NCBI RefSeq assembly: GCF_013373795.3
Contig: NZ_CP088022.1
Coordinates: forward strand, 806,001-870,000
Source: Bradyrhizobium quebecense
GTDB taxonomy: Bacteria; Pseudomonadota; Alphaproteobacteria; Rhizobiales; Xanthobacteraceae
Direction: 5' to 3'
Length of the DNA: 64,000 nt
In this document: one piece after another, positions 62,559 through 64,000 of the stretch
How the letters are laid out: every line of letters starts with the position of its first letter
Numbering within the stretch: position 1 is the stretch's first letter
Program-made: the position numbers and the translations under genes
The notes under the pieces: generated by a model
Databases searched by the model: none
What the model saw: only the letters and a program-made list of their open reading frames with translations
Told to the model about the DNA's origin: nothing

Positions 62559-64000
62559 ATGACCCAGACAACCGCAGGTGAGACGTCGCATGAACTTCCG
62601 AAGGCGGCGTCCGCGCCGGTCATCGCGCAGCACGAAGCCACGCTGAAAGCGCTACCGTTCGCCGACACCAGGGATTTCGACGACGCCGCGCGCGGCTTCC
62701 TCGGCACCATCGAGAACGCGCGCGTCACCTCGGCCCAGGGCAGGGTGGTGTGGAGCCTTGAGCCTTACGGTTTCCTCTCCGACGAGAAGGCGCCTGCGAC
62801 CGTCGATCCGAGCCTGTGGCGGCAGTCGCGGCTCAACATGCATCACGGCCTGTTCGAGGTGGTGCCAGGCGTCTACCAGGTGCGCGGGCTCGACATTGCC
62901 AACATGACACTGATCGAGGGCGACAAGGGCGTCATCGTGGTCGACACCCTGACCTCGATCGAGGGCGCACGCGCCGCGATGGAACTGTACTTCCAGCATC
63001 GCGGCAAACGGCCCGTCGCGGCCGTGATCTTCACCCATACCCACACCGACCATTGGGGCGGCGCGCGCGGCGTGCTCGACGACGCCATGCTGGCGGCCGG
63101 CGTGCCGATCATTGCGCCGAACTTCTTCATGGAGCACGCGGTCTCCGAGAACATCATCGCGGGGCCGGCGATGCTGCGCCGCGCGCAATACCAGTTCGGG
63201 CCGTTCCTCGCCAAGGGCGTGCGCGGCCAGGTCGATTGCGGCCTCGGCAAGACCATGGCGGCGGGCGGTGTGGCGCTGTTGCGGCCGACCGATCTGATCA
63301 TCGCGACCGGCGACAAGCGCGTGATCGACGGCGTCGAGTTCGAATTCCAGATGGCGCCGAACAGCGAAGCACCGGCGGAGATGCATTTCTTCATTCCGCG
63401 CTACAAGCTCTTGAACCTCGCGGAGAACTGCACGCACAATTTCCACAATCTGCTGCCGTTCCGCGGCGCCGATGTGCGCGATGCGCTGGCCTGGTCGAAA
63501 TATCTCGGCGAGGCGCTGCAGATGTGGGGCGGCAAGGCCGAGGCGATGTGCGGCCAGCACCATTGGCCGGTGTGGGGGCGGGAGCGCATCGACACCATGA
63601 TCCGCCAGCAGCGCGACCTCTACAAATACGCGCATGACCAGACCATCCGGCTGATGAACCACGGCCTCAATGCGGCCGAGATTGCCGAGACGATCCGCCT
63701 GCCCTCGAGCCTCGAAGGCGCCTGGCACGGCCGCGGCTATTACGGCCACATCAGGCACAATGTGAAGGCGATCTACCAGAAGTATCTCGGCTGGTACGAC
63801 GCCAATCCGGTCAATCTCGATTCCCTGCCGCCGGTCGAGGCCGGCAAGAAATATGTCGAGTATATGGGCGGTGCCGACGCGATCCTGAAACGCGCCACCG
63901 CCGATTTCGCCAAGGGTGAATTCCGTTTTGTGGCGCAGGCCGTCAGCCATCTCGTGTTCGCCGAGCCTGATAATCAGGCGGCGCGCGCGTTGCTGGCCGA
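62559..64000 (+). CDS. Alkyl sulfatase, metallo-beta-lactamase fold (SdsA1/BDS1-like), truncated by window end
   Basis: At least 480 residues; open to the last base. Metal-binding motif FTHTHTDHWGGARG near residue 155, AENCTHNFHNLLPFRGADVR further on, and GQHHWPVWGRERI. The following helical part (MNHGLNAAEIAETIRLPSSL; HGRGYYGHIRHNVKAIYQKY) is the alkyl-sulfatase dimerisation domain. Such enzymes hydrolyse primary alkyl sulfates to the alcohol. No signal peptide is evident in the first 30 residues. Starts 50 bases after the monooxygenase gene, same strand. Confidence 0.93.
   Translation, partial: MTQTTAGETSHELPKAASAPVIAQHEATLKALPFADTRDFDDAARGFLGTIENARVTSAQGRVVWSLEPYGFLSDEKAPATVDPSLWRQSRLNMHHGLFEVVPGVYQVRGLDIANMTLIEGDKGVIVVDTLTSIEGARAAMELYFQHRGKRPVAAVIFTHTHTDHWGGARGVLDDAMLAAGVPIIAPNFFMEHAVSENIIAGPAMLRRAQYQFGPFLAKGVRGQVDCGLGKTMAAGGVALLRPTDLIIATGDKRVIDGVEFEFQMAPNSEAPAEMHFFIPRYKLLNLAENCTHNFHNLLPFRGADVRDALAWSKYLGEALQMWGGKAEAMCGQHHWPVWGRERIDTMIRQQRDLYKYAHDQTIRLMNHGLNAAEIAETIRLPSSLEGAWHGRGYYGHIRHNVKAIYQKYLGWYDANPVNLDSLPPVEAGKKYVEYMGGADAILKRATADFAKGEFRFVAQAVSHLVFAEPDNQAARALLA

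Noticed and set aside
60406..62571. 721-codon minus-strand open frame over the second monooxygenase
   Set aside because: Shadow of the plus-strand flavin monooxygenase, which has complete FAD, NADPH and fingerprint motifs.
1..64000. CRISPR arrays, tRNA or rRNA genes, phage integrase or att sites
   Set aside because: None was recognised on reading both strands; the tandem repeats seen are too few and lack spacers.

Overview
The window is GC-rich chromosomal DNA, most likely from an alphaproteobacterium of the Bradyrhizobium/Rhodopseudomonas group. This is inferred from strong codon bias, many small palindromic intergenic repeats, a FixK-type box, and the mix of ABC/TTT transporters, Mo hydroxylases, flavin monooxygenases and a P450. 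No rRNA, tRNA or CRISPR array was recognised.

Layout. 1-6943: end of a peptide/opine-type ABC transporter operon (ATPase tail, binding protein, two permeases), followed 17 nt later by a single-chain biotin-dependent acyl-CoA carboxylase. 7014-8370: an IS110-family (IS1111-like) element between two arms of a 28-bp inverted repeat. 8509-15013: oxidative genes (Baeyer-Villiger-type monooxygenase, CYP153-like P450, GMC oxidoreductase with its small partner) and an HtrA-like protease without signal peptide. 15014-24364: gene-poor, repeat-rich accessory stretch with small unknown genes, a 3-TM/cyclic-nucleotide-binding protein, a TPR/EF-hand secreted protein, a gene broken by a 16-bp tandem duplication, and degraded DNA. 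24365-27853: alpha/beta hydrolase, O-acetylhomoserine sulfhydrylase, and nicotinate phosphoribosyltransferase.

27915-45228 is the most interesting part: an apparent nicotinate catabolic cluster of the reductive type. It encodes a NicAB-like nicotinate dehydrogenase (2Fe-2S subunit, and a Mo subunit fused to three cytochrome c domains), 6-hydroxynicotinate reductase, an enamidase, a ferredoxin-NADP reductase, a branched-chain-type ABC importer, a NicR-like MarR regulator, and two proteins of unknown role (UPF0280, DUF1185). The two divergent promoter regions (31916-32191 and 44283-44454) carry the same palindrome, TTYGTATACRAA, placed within or next to core promoter elements. This suggests one regulon controlled by the linked MarR protein. 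A dispersed repeat appears to have inserted in frame at the start of the UPF0280 gene.

45384-51371: a minus-strand operon joining a periplasmic-type Mo hydroxylase pair to a partial sulfur-oxidation set (SoxF/FccB-like flavoprotein, SoxX, SoxY, SoxZ, SoxA; no SoxB or SoxCD seen). 51525-52964: MFS exporter. 53500-57404: iron/organic-acid type ABC transporter whose permease gene carries a one-base frameshift. 57426-64000: TTT binding protein, IclR regulator, divergent acyl-CoA dehydrogenase, a second Baeyer-Villiger-type monooxygenase, and an alkyl sulfatase that runs off the window.
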